This document shows positions 13,864 through 21,728 of a DNA stretch of 33,839 nt, piece by piece (the stretch's first letter is position 1; every line of letters begins with the position of its first letter). Source of the stretch: a virus; the IMG/VR virus record IMGVR_UViG_3300035698_027858, positions 1 to 33,839 of that record. One strand, written 5' to 3'. Both the position numbers and the translations under genes were made by a program. The notes beneath the pieces are model-generated. The model saw only the letters and a list, made by a program, of their open reading frames with translations. It searched no databases and was not told the DNA's origin.

Positions 13864-15030
13864 ATGCCTTCAGCAACAGGAATTAGAGGAACTGGTAATT
13901 TAGGTGTGAGTCGGAAATATGATATAGCCGATGTGATTTCGCTATTGGATGTAAATCGTTATCCATTATTGGCAATTTTGACTAACGCTGGTAAAGACCC
14001 GGTGACTAATCAAGGAAAGGCAATGAAAAAGAGAGAGACCACTGACCCGACATTTAAATGGTTTGAAGATGAATACGGCAAAAGGAAGTTAACTGGTTCA
14101 GGAACGGTTGATCCAGATGGCGGAAATCTTACTATCACGGGACAAAGCCAATATTGTCAAGTTGGAGATGTAGTTTTAGTGGCGCTTCAGAAATGGGTAT
14201 TTGAAGTTACGGCTATCGTGGATGCTAATACTGTTACAGTCGGAGCGGAAAAAGGTGGAGCGACTGGAGCGGCTGCAAGCGCCGTAGGTGATGTCTGGAT
14301 TATCGGTAATGTCAACGAGGAAGGTGCCGGATTGAGAGATATTAAGACAACTACAATTAGCCAGCCATATAACTATTGTCAGATTTTTAGAACTCCAATC
14401 GGAGTTACTGAAACCGCCAGAAATACCAAAGGGTGGACTAAGGAAAACGATTTTGATTATCAGAGAAGGAAGAAAGCAATTGAGCATATGATAGACATTG
14501 AAAGAGCGTTTATATTTGGGAAAAGGAATGAAGATACTAGCGGAACTCATCCCAAGAGATTCACCGACGGAATGATAGATAAGATTTCTACTTACGCTAC
14601 GGCTAATGTGGATACGGAAGCTGAATTTGAAAGTTGGTTAGAAAGCGCCTTTGCCCATGGAAATGTAGAAAAGTATCTATTTGCGGCAGCTGCTGTAATT
14701 TCAATGGTAAATAGTTGGGCCAAAGGGAAATTACAGGTGGTAGATAAAGCCAAAGCTTACGGATTGCAGATTATAGATTATATTTCACCGCACGGACTTG
14801 TTCATATGATTAAGCATCCACTATTGGCTGGAACAACCTATGGTAATTACGCTGTTATGACAGACATGGAAGCTCTGACTTATTGTTATTTGAGTAATCG
14901 AGACACCAAACTGTTAACTAACCGACAGGCTCCAGGCGAGGATAGCCGAGTAGATGAATATTTAACTGAATGTGGACTTCAAATGGAACAAGAATCACGT
15001 CACGCCATAATGAGTAAAGCTGCCTTATAA
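13864..15030 (+). CDS. Major capsid protein, SU10/DUF5309-type HK97 fold
   Basis: The 388-residue protein resembles SU10-family major head proteins. The N-terminus (KYDIADVISLLDVNRYPLLAILTNAGKDPVTNQ) matches the family's opening helix plus 'sPllaii' strand. An inserted beta-rich segment (residues 75-145) includes TVDPDGGNLTITG and a Gly/Ala loop. Then come GLRDIKTTTISQPYNYCQIFRTPIGVTETARNT, where the family has its 'fr....vs.t' block, the spine helix DYQRRKKAIEHMIDIERAFIFGKR, and a C-terminal axial domain ending RVDEYLTECGLQMEQESRHAIM, a strong family signature. It makes the head shell. Flanking structured leaders and a good Shine-Dalgarno site suggest dedicated control of its expression. Confidence 0.88.
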   Translation: MPSATGIRGTGNLGVSRKYDIADVISLLDVNRYPLLAILTNAGKDPVTNQGKAMKKRETTDPTFKWFEDEYGKRKLTGSGTVDPDGGNLTITGQSQYCQVGDVVLVALQKWVFEVTAIVDANTVTVGAEKGGATGAAASAVGDVWIIGNVNEEGAGLRDIKTTTISQPYNYCQIFRTPIGVTETARNTKGWTKENDFDYQRRKKAIEHMIDIERAFIFGKRNEDTSGTHPKRFTDGMIDKISTYATANVDTEAEFESWLESAFAHGNVEKYLFAAAAVISMVNSWAKGKLQVVDKAKAYGLQIIDYISPHGLVHMIKHPLLAGTTYGNYAVMTDMEALTYCYLSNRDTKLLTNRQAPGEDSRVDEYLTECGLQMEQESRHAIMSKAAL

Positions 15031-15093
15031 CCAGTTCTAAATTCTGAATAAGATTCCGAGCTTTCTTGGTGCTTGTGAACAGAAATCCGAGAA

Positions 15094-15169
15094 CGCTATA
15101 TCCTTGTAGCGAAGTTGCTCGGCTGAAACGGCTCTCCGGATTAGCCGAGCAGGAGAGCCTGCTACAGGG
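15094..15169 (+). promoter_or_regulatory. Interlocked inverted-repeat element 2, downstream of the capsid gene
   Basis: Pair A: TGCTCGGCT (15116-15124) with AGCCGAGCA (15143-15151). Pair B: GGCTCTCC (15130-15137) with GGAGAGCC (15152-15159). A2 and B2 abut with no spacer, so the hairpins exclude each other. Outside them CCTTGTAGC (15102-15110) pairs with GCTACAGGG (15161-15169), nine pairs with one G-U, and a small hairpin CGCTA/TAGCG (15094-15098/15107-15111) competes with that outer stem. Confidence 0.6.
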
Positions 15170-15172
15170 TTA

Positions 15173-15181
15173 AAAGGTCGA
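15173..15181 (+). repeat. AAAGGTCGA motif, copy 5
   Basis: It follows element 2 directly and lies 29 bases before the ATG at 15211, with an A/T-rich leader between. Confidence 0.7.
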
Positions 15182-15210
15182 ATAAAGTTAAATTAAGACT
15201 CAATAAAATA

Positions 15211-15627
15211 ATGGATACAAAAAAACAAAAGACAAAATACATTTCAAAATACCACAATCTTAAGTTGGTTAATAAGGCTTCTTATAGTAAAGAGGTAGGT
15301 GGTAAGGTAATGGTTGTCCAAGGAAGCGCCATCCAGTTTGAAAATGGCGTCTATAAGACTAACAATAAAGACGAGATTGCATTTTTAGATAATCATCCAA
15401 ACTGTGGCAATGTCTTTATTAAGGTTGAAAAGAATGCAACAAAAGAAAGAGCCAAGATGTTGGAAACATTAGAAGAAAGAGAAGTCAAACTTAAAGCCAG
15501 AGAGAAAAAAGTAGCGAAAAAAGAAATGAAGCTGAAAGGACAAGGCAAAGAAGAAGGAGAAAAGACCTCTACTAAAGGAATTAAAGGCACAAAGTCAACT
15601 AAGGAGACAAAAAAGCCTAAGTTCTAA
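15211..15627 (+). CDS. Hypothetical virion-cluster protein with charged C-terminal tail
   Basis: The 138-residue protein has a small ordered N-terminal part (residues 10-70: YHNLKLVNKASYSKEVGGKVMVVQGSAIQFENGVYKTNNKDEIAFLDNHPNCGNVF). Short proteins with this 'G.v......I.F..G.y.T.d..ei.fL..h...g..F' pattern are commonly found just after capsid genes in phages. The second half is a Lys/Glu coiled coil (EEREVKLKAREKKVAKKEMKLKG) ending in a Lys/Thr-rich tail. The role is unknown; a head-completion or connector function is possible from its place. Its stop codon falls inside an intrinsic terminator. Confidence 0.6.
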   Translation: MDTKKQKTKYISKYHNLKLVNKASYSKEVGGKVMVVQGSAIQFENGVYKTNNKDEIAFLDNHPNCGNVFIKVEKNATKERAKMLETLEEREVKLKAREKKVAKKEMKLKGQGKEEGEKTSTKGIKGTKSTKETKKPKF

Positions 15628-15650
15628 GCAATTAGGACTGAGCTTTTTAT
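15610..15650 (+). terminator. Intrinsic terminator after the post-capsid gene
   Basis: The inner stem AGTTCTAA (15620-15627) pairs with TTAGGACT (15632-15639) around GCAA with one G-U. The outer stem AAAAAGC (15610-15616) pairs with GCTTTTT (15642-15648). A T-rich tail follows. It marks a partial stop between capsid and tail genes and is followed at once by a motif copy. Confidence 0.75.
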
Positions 15651-15651
15651 T

Positions 15652-15660
15652 AAAGGTCGA
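15652..15660 (+). repeat. AAAGGTCGA motif, copy 6
   Basis: It lies three bases after the terminator's T-run and 56 bases before the ATG at 15717, the longest spacing of the set. Confidence 0.65.
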
Positions 15661-15716
15661 TGAAACAGAATGCAAAAGAATTTGCGTTCCGATTAGGTTA
15701 ATTAAACAAAACAAAG

Positions 15717-16034
15717 ATGCCAGTAGAAAGCAGACCAAATTTTACTACAGGTGAAAAAGACTGCGCAGCTGATGTAAATAGCGGTGGGGCTTGGAGTAAT
15801 TACTATTCATTGGCAACAGCTCAGAGAATCGGTAATGCCTGTGAAATAGTGGTTAAAGCCAAGAAAGCGAATACAGGCAAGATTTACATAGCCGCCGATG
15901 TCTACGCCTCAAAGATTCATCCATTCAGATTAGAGCCGAATGAATCGGTCAGTCTCCGTATTGACTCGCCAGACAAAATTCTTGTCGGAGCAGAAATAGC
16001 AGGAGAGAGCGTGGAATACATAATGGAGTTATAA
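15717..16034 (+). CDS. Small beta-rich virion protein (hypothetical)
   Basis: The 105-residue protein appears to be a single beta-sandwich: NACEIVVKAKKANTGKIYIAADVYASKIHPFRLEPNESVSLRIDSPDKILVGAEIAGESVEYIMEL. The pattern 'a..i.v.a...NtG.iyia......hpf.L.pGesv.l.i......i...' is common in small phage structural proteins beside tail or adaptor genes. No signal or catalytic residues. It begins a close-packed run (gaps of 1-4 bases) that continues to the adaptor and nozzle genes. Structural role is inferred. Confidence 0.55.
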   Translation: MPVESRPNFTTGEKDCAADVNSGGAWSNYYSLATAQRIGNACEIVVKAKKANTGKIYIAADVYASKIHPFRLEPNESVSLRIDSPDKILVGAEIAGESVEYIMEL

Positions 16035-16038
16035 ACTT

Positions 16039-16635
16039 ATGGCTAAATTTATTCCATCAAGCCAAGACTTAAGAAGGTTTTTTCAGAGTTTGCACATTAT
16101 TTTAAATAGCGACGATGGCGAGGAAGATTACGATACTACTTGGTACGAAGACGGCTATGCAGGAAACGGGATTACTGTAGGACATGATAGTACAGGTAGT
16201 TGTGATACGGGCCTGCGATTTTTGAGACCCAATCTTCCTAATAACTGCGAAATTGTTTCAGCGAAATTAAGAGTAAGGGCAAACGCCAACGCAAGTTTTA
16301 CTCCAGTTAATCTGAAAATTAAAGGAATTAAAGAAGCCAGTCCGAACACTTTTGCCGCAAATGGTAGTGATAGGCCTTCAACTAGAGCAAAGACTACAGC
16401 CGTAGTGGATTGGGATATTACTGGGGCTTGGGCAGAAGGCGATTGGTTTGAATCCCCAGACATTAAAGATATCATCCAGGAGCTTATAGAGCAGCCCGAA
16501 TACGGTGGCAAGGCCATTGCCTTAGTCATTGAAGACGATTCAAGCGCCAGCGGGAAATACAAAATTATCTCTGATAGCAGCGCAGGGACAGGAAAAGAAG
16601 TTCAGTTAATTCTAAAACTAAAACCGGTAATCTAA
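16039..16635 (+). CDS. Single-domain beta-sandwich virion protein, paralogue of the tail amidase repeats
   Basis: The 198-residue protein is one copy of a domain that occurs twice more in the next gene. Shared landmarks are DDGEEDYDTTWYEDG near residue 30, N-x-ITVGHD, an R/K-L-R strand (IVSAKLRVRA), LKIKGIKEASPNTF, RPSTRAKTTA, W(A)EGDWFESPDIKDIIQELI and IALVIEDDSS. The arrangement resembles carbohydrate-binding, galactose-binding-like sandwiches that are found on phage tails. It probably is part of the tail or its receptor-contact apparatus. The gene stops two bases before the amidase gene starts. Function is inferred from the domain type; family not named. Confidence 0.6.
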   Translation: MAKFIPSSQDLRRFFQSLHIILNSDDGEEDYDTTWYEDGYAGNGITVGHDSTGSCDTGLRFLRPNLPNNCEIVSAKLRVRANANASFTPVNLKIKGIKEASPNTFAANGSDRPSTRAKTTAVVDWDITGAWAEGDWFESPDIKDIIQELIEQPEYGGKAIALVIEDDSSASGKYKIISDSSAGTGKEVQLILKLKPVI

Positions 16636-16636
16636 A

Positions 16637-18280
16637 ATGCCAAAATATCAGGTCTTAAAATTCAAAGCTGTCATCAGTCAAAACAATGACGACGGTAGAG
16701 AAAAGAATAACGAGACCTGGCATTCAGAGGGCAACACAGGGAATACCATAACATTCGGCAAATACGATGCAGTAGTCCAGCACGCCGCTTTTAGATTTAG
16801 AGACGTCAATATTCCCAAAGACGCAAAAATAATGCTGGCACGATTGAAATTGAAACCAGCTTACACCGACAGCGTAGATCCAGATGTGAAATTAATCATC
16901 AAAGGAATTAAAGAAGTAGATACAAAGCCGTTTGGCCAAGTCAGCAGACCAAGCCAAAGAGATAAGACTGTAAATAGTAAGGCATGGCATATTATCAAAA
17001 AGTGGGAAGTTCACGAATGGACGCAAACTCCGAATTTGCATTTGATTGTAGAGGAAATCGTTGCTCAAGCCGACTGGAAACCAGGAAACGCTATAGCTTT
17101 TGTCATTGAAGATAACGGTTCAACGGATGGACAAACCGAGACCTGCTGGGACAAAAGTAAAGGCGAAGGATATCAAGCAGAATTAGAAGTTTGGTATTTC
17201 GACCAAGAAGTAACCATTGGTTATTTGGCGGCTAACGACAGAGACGGCGAAGAGGATTATAAAACGACCTGGTATGGAGATGGGTTTGGGAATGCAATTA
17301 CCATAGGAAATGACGGGAGTGGTTTTTGTGACGGCGGGTTCATTTTTAGCGGAATAGATATTCCCAAAGGGGCAAGAATTATTTCAGCAGTATTACTATT
17401 AACTCAATCAGATCAGAACAACGCCTATCCTAATTTACTCATTAAAGGATTTGCCGAAGATAATGCCGCGCCATTTCAAATAGATGGGTCAAACAGACCA
17501 TCAATTAGGGATAAAACTATAGCTCAAGCAGAATGGTTTATCGGGGGTGGAGAAGGAGGCGTGATAGTAGGAGAACATTGGTCAGCAAATAGCATCTACG
17601 AATCACCAGAACTAAAAGAAATCATTCAAGAAATCATAGACAGGTCGGGCTGGACAAAGGGAAATAAAATCGGGCTGGTGATAGAGGACTGGAAAAGTCA
17701 CAACGGGAATTTCAAACTGCCATGGGATCATAACAAAAATAGCGGCGAGTTCCCTGCCAAATTAGTCATTGCTTGGCAAAGAAAAAGAATGGTTCAGACA
17801 ACGAAAAAAGATGTAGAAGGCTGGGAAAAAGCAAACTATCCAGAATTTATTATTGTCCACCATTCAGCCACCGCTAGAGATACCACTTATTTTGTAACTA
17901 TTAAGAATAACCACATTGGTTATGGTTGGGGAAATATTGGTTATCATTGGTGGATAGCAGGAGCGGATAGGGACGGTGAGTTAATACAAGGAAGACCAGA
18001 GAATAAAATTGGGGCTCATTGTTCAGCTAATAAAATGAACTATCGAAGTATAGGTATCTGTCTAAGCGGGGATTTCGAAAGCGCAGGATTAAATGAAAAT
18101 CCATCGGCTGCTCAGCTGGCAGTATTGCAAATAGCATTGGATGACCTTCGAAAGAAAAAAGGTATTCCAAAAGAGAAAGTGTTTGGACACGGTGAAGTGC
18201 CAGAGGCAACCACAGATTGTCCAGGCGATAACTTTCTGCCTTATATCCAGCAATATAGGAGAACGGGCAGTTTAACTTAA
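16637..18280 (+). CDS. Tail-associated N-acetylmuramoyl-L-alanine amidase with two N-terminal beta-sandwich repeats
   Basis: This 547-residue protein has three parts. Residues 5-190 and 195-385 are two repeats of the domain in the preceding gene (for example DDGREKNNETWHSEG, DRDGEEDYKTTWYGDG, KGIKEVDTKPF, SNRPSIRDKTIAQ, EIIQEIIDRSGW). Residues 390-540 are an Amidase_2/PGRP-like zinc amidase: FIIVHHSATA (zinc His about 408-409), GYHWWIAGADRDGELIQGR, GAHCSANKMNYRSIGICLSGDFE, and HGEV (His518) with TDCPGD (Cys528) as further zinc ligands, the T7-lysozyme-type H/H/C set. It cuts the bond between muramic acid and the stem peptide. Its place among the tail genes and the binding modules suggest virion-associated wall penetration rather than late lysis. 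Confidence 0.87.
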   Translation: MPKYQVLKFKAVISQNNDDGREKNNETWHSEGNTGNTITFGKYDAVVQHAAFRFRDVNIPKDAKIMLARLKLKPAYTDSVDPDVKLIIKGIKEVDTKPFGQVSRPSQRDKTVNSKAWHIIKKWEVHEWTQTPNLHLIVEEIVAQADWKPGNAIAFVIEDNGSTDGQTETCWDKSKGEGYQAELEVWYFDQEVTIGYLAANDRDGEEDYKTTWYGDGFGNAITIGNDGSGFCDGGFIFSGIDIPKGARIISAVLLLTQSDQNNAYPNLLIKGFAEDNAAPFQIDGSNRPSIRDKTIAQAEWFIGGGEGGVIVGEHWSANSIYESPELKEIIQEIIDRSGWTKGNKIGLVIEDWKSHNGNFKLPWDHNKNSGEFPAKLVIAWQRKRMVQTTKKDVEGWEKANYPEFIIVHHSATARDTTYFVTIKNNHIGYGWGNIGYHWWIAGADRDGELIQGRPENKIGAHCSANKMNYRSIGICLSGDFESAGLNENPSAAQLAVLQIALDDLRKKKGIPKEKVFGHGEVPEATTDCPGDNFLPYIQQYRRTGSLT

Positions 18281-18282
18281 AT

Positions 18283-18897
18283 ATGCAATTACAAGAATTT
18301 TTACAAGACCTAAACGCCAGAATGTCGGCTTCAAAGACGACAGGGTTTTGGAGCGAAGAAAATAAAAAGGGATGGATAAATAAATCTATTGTCAGAGTGT
18401 GCAACTTTGCCAGATGGAAATTCCTAAGAAAACCTTCCACCATTAACACTGAAAAAGACAAAGAAGATTATTACCTACCCTTTGATTATAAGTCAATGAT
18501 TTCTTTAAAAGTAGACGGTAACATCTATTATCCAACAGACCCAGAGGATTATCAAAGCGGAAACTATGTTTGGGAAAGGGTTTATACGATTATGGGAGAT
18601 CAGTTTTTAATCAATCCAACCATAGGAGAAGACAACAAAACTATAGATATTTATCATATTAGAAGACCAATAAGATTAGTAGACCCGACTGATGAGCCGA
18701 TTACGCCAGAGGAAATGGATGAGCCAATTGTTAAATTAGCTCTAGCCATTTGTCTAAAAAAAGAGCCAGGACGAAGAAATGACGCAAAAGATGAGATTCT
18801 GGAAGCCAATTCTATGCTTCAAGAGATAAAAAATAGGGGAGATGAAGAACCTTCCAGTGTCTATAAAGGACGGGCAATAAGCTCAAGGCAGCTTTAA
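18283..18897 (+). CDS. Head-tail adaptor protein (probable)
   Basis: This 204-residue protein begins with LQEFLQDLNARMSASKTTGFWSEENKKGWINKSIVRVCNFARWKFL, an opening typical of phage adaptor/head-completion proteins (helix, then 'W....l..WiN.ai..i...'). It continues with a beta-rich middle (YYLPFDYKSMISLKVDG...YTIMGDQFLINPT) and a helical end (EPIVKLALAICLKKEPGRRNDAKDEILEANSMLQEI). Such proteins sit under the portal and bind the tail nozzle. The gene is two bases after the amidase and five before the propeller protein, consistent with tail assembly. Identification rests on pattern and order. Confidence 0.62.
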   Translation: MQLQEFLQDLNARMSASKTTGFWSEENKKGWINKSIVRVCNFARWKFLRKPSTINTEKDKEDYYLPFDYKSMISLKVDGNIYYPTDPEDYQSGNYVWERVYTIMGDQFLINPTIGEDNKTIDIYHIRRPIRLVDPTDEPITPEEMDEPIVKLALAICLKKEPGRRNDAKDEILEANSMLQEIKNRGDEEPSSVYKGRAISSRQL

Positions 18898-18902
18898 AAT
18901 TT

Positions 18903-20348
18903 ATGCCATTGAACGCTTATAAAATTCAGGGGTTTCGTGGTGGAATTGCCGACGACGCCTATAAGGGAGTAAAAGGGGCATTCAGGTTCGGCTATGGGTT
19001 AGATATCCGTTCGGGCGGAGACACTCTGAAATGTAACCAAGCACTGAAAAAAGATTCAGAGGAGATAGTAACTGATTTGATTCTATTTTTCGTGCCAGCC
19101 ACAAACGGCAAACTCTACGGATTCGGAGATTCGGGCAAAATTTACAGCAAAGACACGCCGGCTTCAGCCTGGGAATTAAAATATACTGATGCAAACGGCA
19201 AGATAACAGGAGCAGGCGAATATACGAATAATGATGGAGCAAGTAATTATGTAGCTTATTTATATTGGGCGACTGAAACTAAAATAAGCAGAATAAAACT
19301 TACAGGTGATTGGACAACCGATGTAGAGCATAATTGGGGTAATCTAAATGGCGATCCCGCTTGGCATACGATGAGAATGGCTTGTGGAGTGCTGATGATT
19401 TGTGATGGCAGATACATTGCAATGGTAGATTATGAAGGGAACTTTAACAATCAGGCCTTAGATTTAATTCCAAGCAATCGGGCAAAATGTTTATTGGACA
19501 CAGACCAGTTGGTCGTCATTGGTTCAACCAAAGGCGACAAAGTGGAAGAGGGATGGCTTTGGACTTGGGATAAGATAGAACCGTCTTGGATTCAAAAGAG
19601 AATGATAGCTGAAAAAGGAGTTAATGCAATACTGGATTCGGAGTTTATTATCATTCAGGCAGGGGTAAATGGCGGGCTTTATTTCTGGGACATGGCAAGT
19701 CTGATTCGGATTAAACAGCTTCCAGGTGGAGGTTGGGTCAATCCGCAGGGCATAGCCAATATGAGAGGCCTCCCAATTTTTGGGCTAATTGGGTCAGACA
19801 AATGTGGAGTTTATTCCTATGGCAGATTAAACAGGAATGATCCCTACGCTTTAAATTTAGAATACATTCCGTCGCACGGAAAAATGGAGGATGTCAAAAT
19901 AGGGGCAATCGTGATGTATAGCGACAAGTCATATATTTCATGGAAAGATGGCACAGATTATGGAGTAGACACTATAGATGAAGATAATAAAGCGGAAGCC
20001 AGATATGAAGGATTAGTATTTGATGCTGACGAGCCATTCGTTCAGAAAGGATTTCGGCACATTAAACTTCTGACCAAACCTTTGTCTAAAAATTGCAGCA
20101 TAGAGGTTTACTACCGATTAAACGAACAAGAAAGCTGGAAAAAAGCAACCATGCAAGACGGAGCAGAACAATTTGATAAACAAGGAATGACCAAAGCAAT
20201 CTTCACTATTGAAACAGGCGACGAAGAAGGAGAAGAAAAAGGTAAGGGCGAAGAGTTTGAAATTGCCTTGAATTTTCATCCGGCAGGAAATGAGACCCCA
20301 GAAGTAATAGCTATTGCCAATTATTTTGAATCATTGGGAATTCTCTAA
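18903..20348 (+). CDS. Beta-propeller tail protein, nozzle/stabilisation-like
   Basis: The 481-residue protein reads as a repetitive all-beta protein with many short 'G.lY.wg...I.k' blades: NGKLYGFGDSGKIYSKD, YVAYLYWATETKISRIKLTGD, TMRMACGVLMICDGRYIAMVDYEG, LVVIGSTKGDKVEEGWLWTWD and GGLYFWDMASLIRIKQLPGGG. The N-terminus (FRGGIADDAYKGVKGAFRFGYGLDIRSGGDTLKCNQAL) is the typical start of P22 gp10-like nozzle or stabilisation proteins, and the C-terminal part is a sandwich with FRHIKLLTKPLSKNCSIEVYYRL. It would lie between adaptor and fibre in a short tail. Good but not certain. Confidence 0.65.
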   Translation: MPLNAYKIQGFRGGIADDAYKGVKGAFRFGYGLDIRSGGDTLKCNQALKKDSEEIVTDLILFFVPATNGKLYGFGDSGKIYSKDTPASAWELKYTDANGKITGAGEYTNNDGASNYVAYLYWATETKISRIKLTGDWTTDVEHNWGNLNGDPAWHTMRMACGVLMICDGRYIAMVDYEGNFNNQALDLIPSNRAKCLLDTDQLVVIGSTKGDKVEEGWLWTWDKIEPSWIQKRMIAEKGVNAILDSEFIIIQAGVNGGLYFWDMASLIRIKQLPGGGWVNPQGIANMRGLPIFGLIGSDKCGVYSYGRLNRNDPYALNLEYIPSHGKMEDVKIGAIVMYSDKSYISWKDGTDYGVDTIDEDNKAEARYEGLVFDADEPFVQKGFRHIKLLTKPLSKNCSIEVYYRLNEQESWKKATMQDGAEQFDKQGMTKAIFTIETGDEEGEEKGKGEEFEIALNFHPAGNETPEVIAIANYFESLGIL

Positions 20349-20349
20349 T

Positions 20350-21486
20350 ATGTTAAAAAAACTAATTGAAAAAATTTTCATAAATAAGGAAATAGATGAC
20401 CAGCCATTTCCAGAAACAATTCCGCACACTCATGACGGCAAGAATTCGCCAATGCTTGCTCCATTGTCAATAAGAAGTGTTCAAATAGCTTCAGGGGCAG
20501 TGGGAACTACAAAAATAGAAGATGAAGCAGTTTGGACTCAACATCTAAAAGCGCTGGCAGTAACCGAACAAAAGTTAGCCGATGCAGCCGTAGCCACCCA
20601 GAAAATAAAGAATGGAGCAGTGGATGCCCAAAAGTTGATTCAGAGCGAAGCAGTAGTTACATTGTCAATTCAGGTAGACGATGCAGTAATTCAATCAGCT
20701 CATATTGGCACAGGCCAGATTCTAAATGCTCATATAGGAAATTTACAAGTAACTAATGCAAAAATTGCCAATAGCACAATTCAGGACGCTAAGATTGCCA
20801 ATTTAAGCGCTGATAAAATCACTACCGGAATTTTAACAGGAAGAACAATCAGAACATCCGCTACTAAGCCAATGGTCATATTAGATAGCACAAACTTTCT
20901 GCAATGCTACGATGCAACTTATCTGAGGGTAAAATTGACCACTGAAGCCCTACATTTCTACGATGCCAATGGCGTGACCAGAGCCATAATCTATGGCGAT
21001 TCCGTAGGAAGCGTGTTCAAGATAGAAGCAGCCGATATTAGTTTAGGAGTAAATATCAACTCAAGCGTTACCATCGAAGGAGAAGTGATGGCTTTAGGCG
21101 GTGGCAATAATTCAATCGGGGCTGACGGCACTCATATTTATATCAATGGTCTGTCCAACGCGCATTTTGTCCCAGACAGCAGTTTAAGTAATTCAGCTCA
21201 ATTAGGCATAGCGACTAATTATTGGTATTCAGTTCACTACGGTACAGGTGGTCTGGTTGCTCATTCTCAACCTTTAATGGATGAGAAAAAAGCAATAGAT
21301 GTCATCAGAAAACTAAAGAATAAGCCAGACAATATCAGAGTCAACCCGAGTAGTATGGCAACAGAACTTAAAGACGGGAAGGGGAAAAACCAGGGGATGA
21401 GAATGGATACATTAATCTTAGCTTCGGTTGGGGCAATAAAAGATTTAGATGAGCGACTATCAAAAATAGAAAGCTCAATAACTTAA
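20350..21486 (+). CDS. Tail fibre protein with imperfect repeats and C-terminal coiled coil
   Basis: This 378-residue protein is a trimeric fibre type. Residues 45-160 are a degenerate repeat of about 10-13 residues built on 'A-V-x-T-x-K-I-x-x-G-A-V/L' (SGAVGTTKIEDEAV, TEQKLADAAVATQKI, KNGAVDAQKLI, NAKIANSTIQDAKIANLSADKITTG), a pattern that makes a narrow beta-shaft. Then a globular beta region, NYWYSVHYGTGGLVAHSQPLMDEKKAIDVI, and a C-terminal segment LILASVGAIKDLDERLSKIESS, a coiled-coil-like end found on fibres with a chaperone tail. ATG at 20350, one base after the previous stop, is chosen although the frame is open to 20314. It is the likely receptor-binding protein. It carries no DGR variable repeat. 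Confidence 0.78.
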   Translation: MLKKLIEKIFINKEIDDQPFPETIPHTHDGKNSPMLAPLSIRSVQIASGAVGTTKIEDEAVWTQHLKALAVTEQKLADAAVATQKIKNGAVDAQKLIQSEAVVTLSIQVDDAVIQSAHIGTGQILNAHIGNLQVTNAKIANSTIQDAKIANLSADKITTGILTGRTIRTSATKPMVILDSTNFLQCYDATYLRVKLTTEALHFYDANGVTRAIIYGDSVGSVFKIEAADISLGVNINSSVTIEGEVMALGGGNNSIGADGTHIYINGLSNAHFVPDSSLSNSAQLGIATNYWYSVHYGTGGLVAHSQPLMDEKKAIDVIRKLKNKPDNIRVNPSSMATELKDGKGKNQGMRMDTLILASVGAIKDLDERLSKIESSIT

Positions 21487-21496
21487 AAATAAAACA

Positions 21497-21724
21497 ATGT
21501 TTTCAAAAAAATTAGACAAAACAGATTTAGAGGAACTAAGGAAACGGGTTGAATTAATCAACCAATATCTTTTAATTGCTCAAGCCTTAGAGACCCAAAA
21601 GCAGACTTTTTTATTGAATAAATACTCAAAATATAGATTGGATGCCAGTAAAATTTACGATATTGACTTAATCACTGGCAGAATCAAAGAAGTAAAACCA
21701 TTAAAGGTCGAGAAAAAACCATAA
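21497..21724 (+). CDS. Hypothetical small helical protein
   Basis: The 75-residue protein has an N-terminal coiled-coil segment (KTDLEELRKRVELINQYLLIAQALETQKQTFLLNKY) and a short tail (ASKIYDIDLITGRIKEVKPLKVEKKP). Its GRIKEV ending is common in small phage virion-associated proteins, but the family is not recognised. Unusually, its last codons encode the AAAGGTCGA motif in frame, so here the motif lies inside the coding region. Small helical proteins between fibre and ejection proteins could be chaperones or minor internal proteins; this is a guess. Confidence 0.55.
   Translation: MFSKKLDKTDLEELRKRVELINQYLLIAQALETQKQTFLLNKYSKYRLDASKIYDIDLITGRIKEVKPLKVEKKP
21703..21711 (+). repeat. AAAGGTCGA motif, copy 7 (inside coding region)
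   Basis: The copy reads K-V-E in the 3' end of the preceding gene, about 11 bases before its stop and 17 bases before the ATG at 21729. It keeps the usual spacing before the next start even though it is within a gene. Confidence 0.6.
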
Positions 21725-21728
21725 AATC

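Noticed and set aside
15116-15159. Classical H-type pseudoknot downstream of the capsid gene
   Set aside because: The two stems are perfect but there is no base between the second arms, so the loop cannot cross a 9-bp groove. Alternative hairpins are the better reading.
20350-21486. Tail fibre as a second DGR target
   Set aside because: No stretch resembling the TR (for example the A-free TGGGGTTCCGCC block) occurs in it or in any other gene of the window except 33004-33127.
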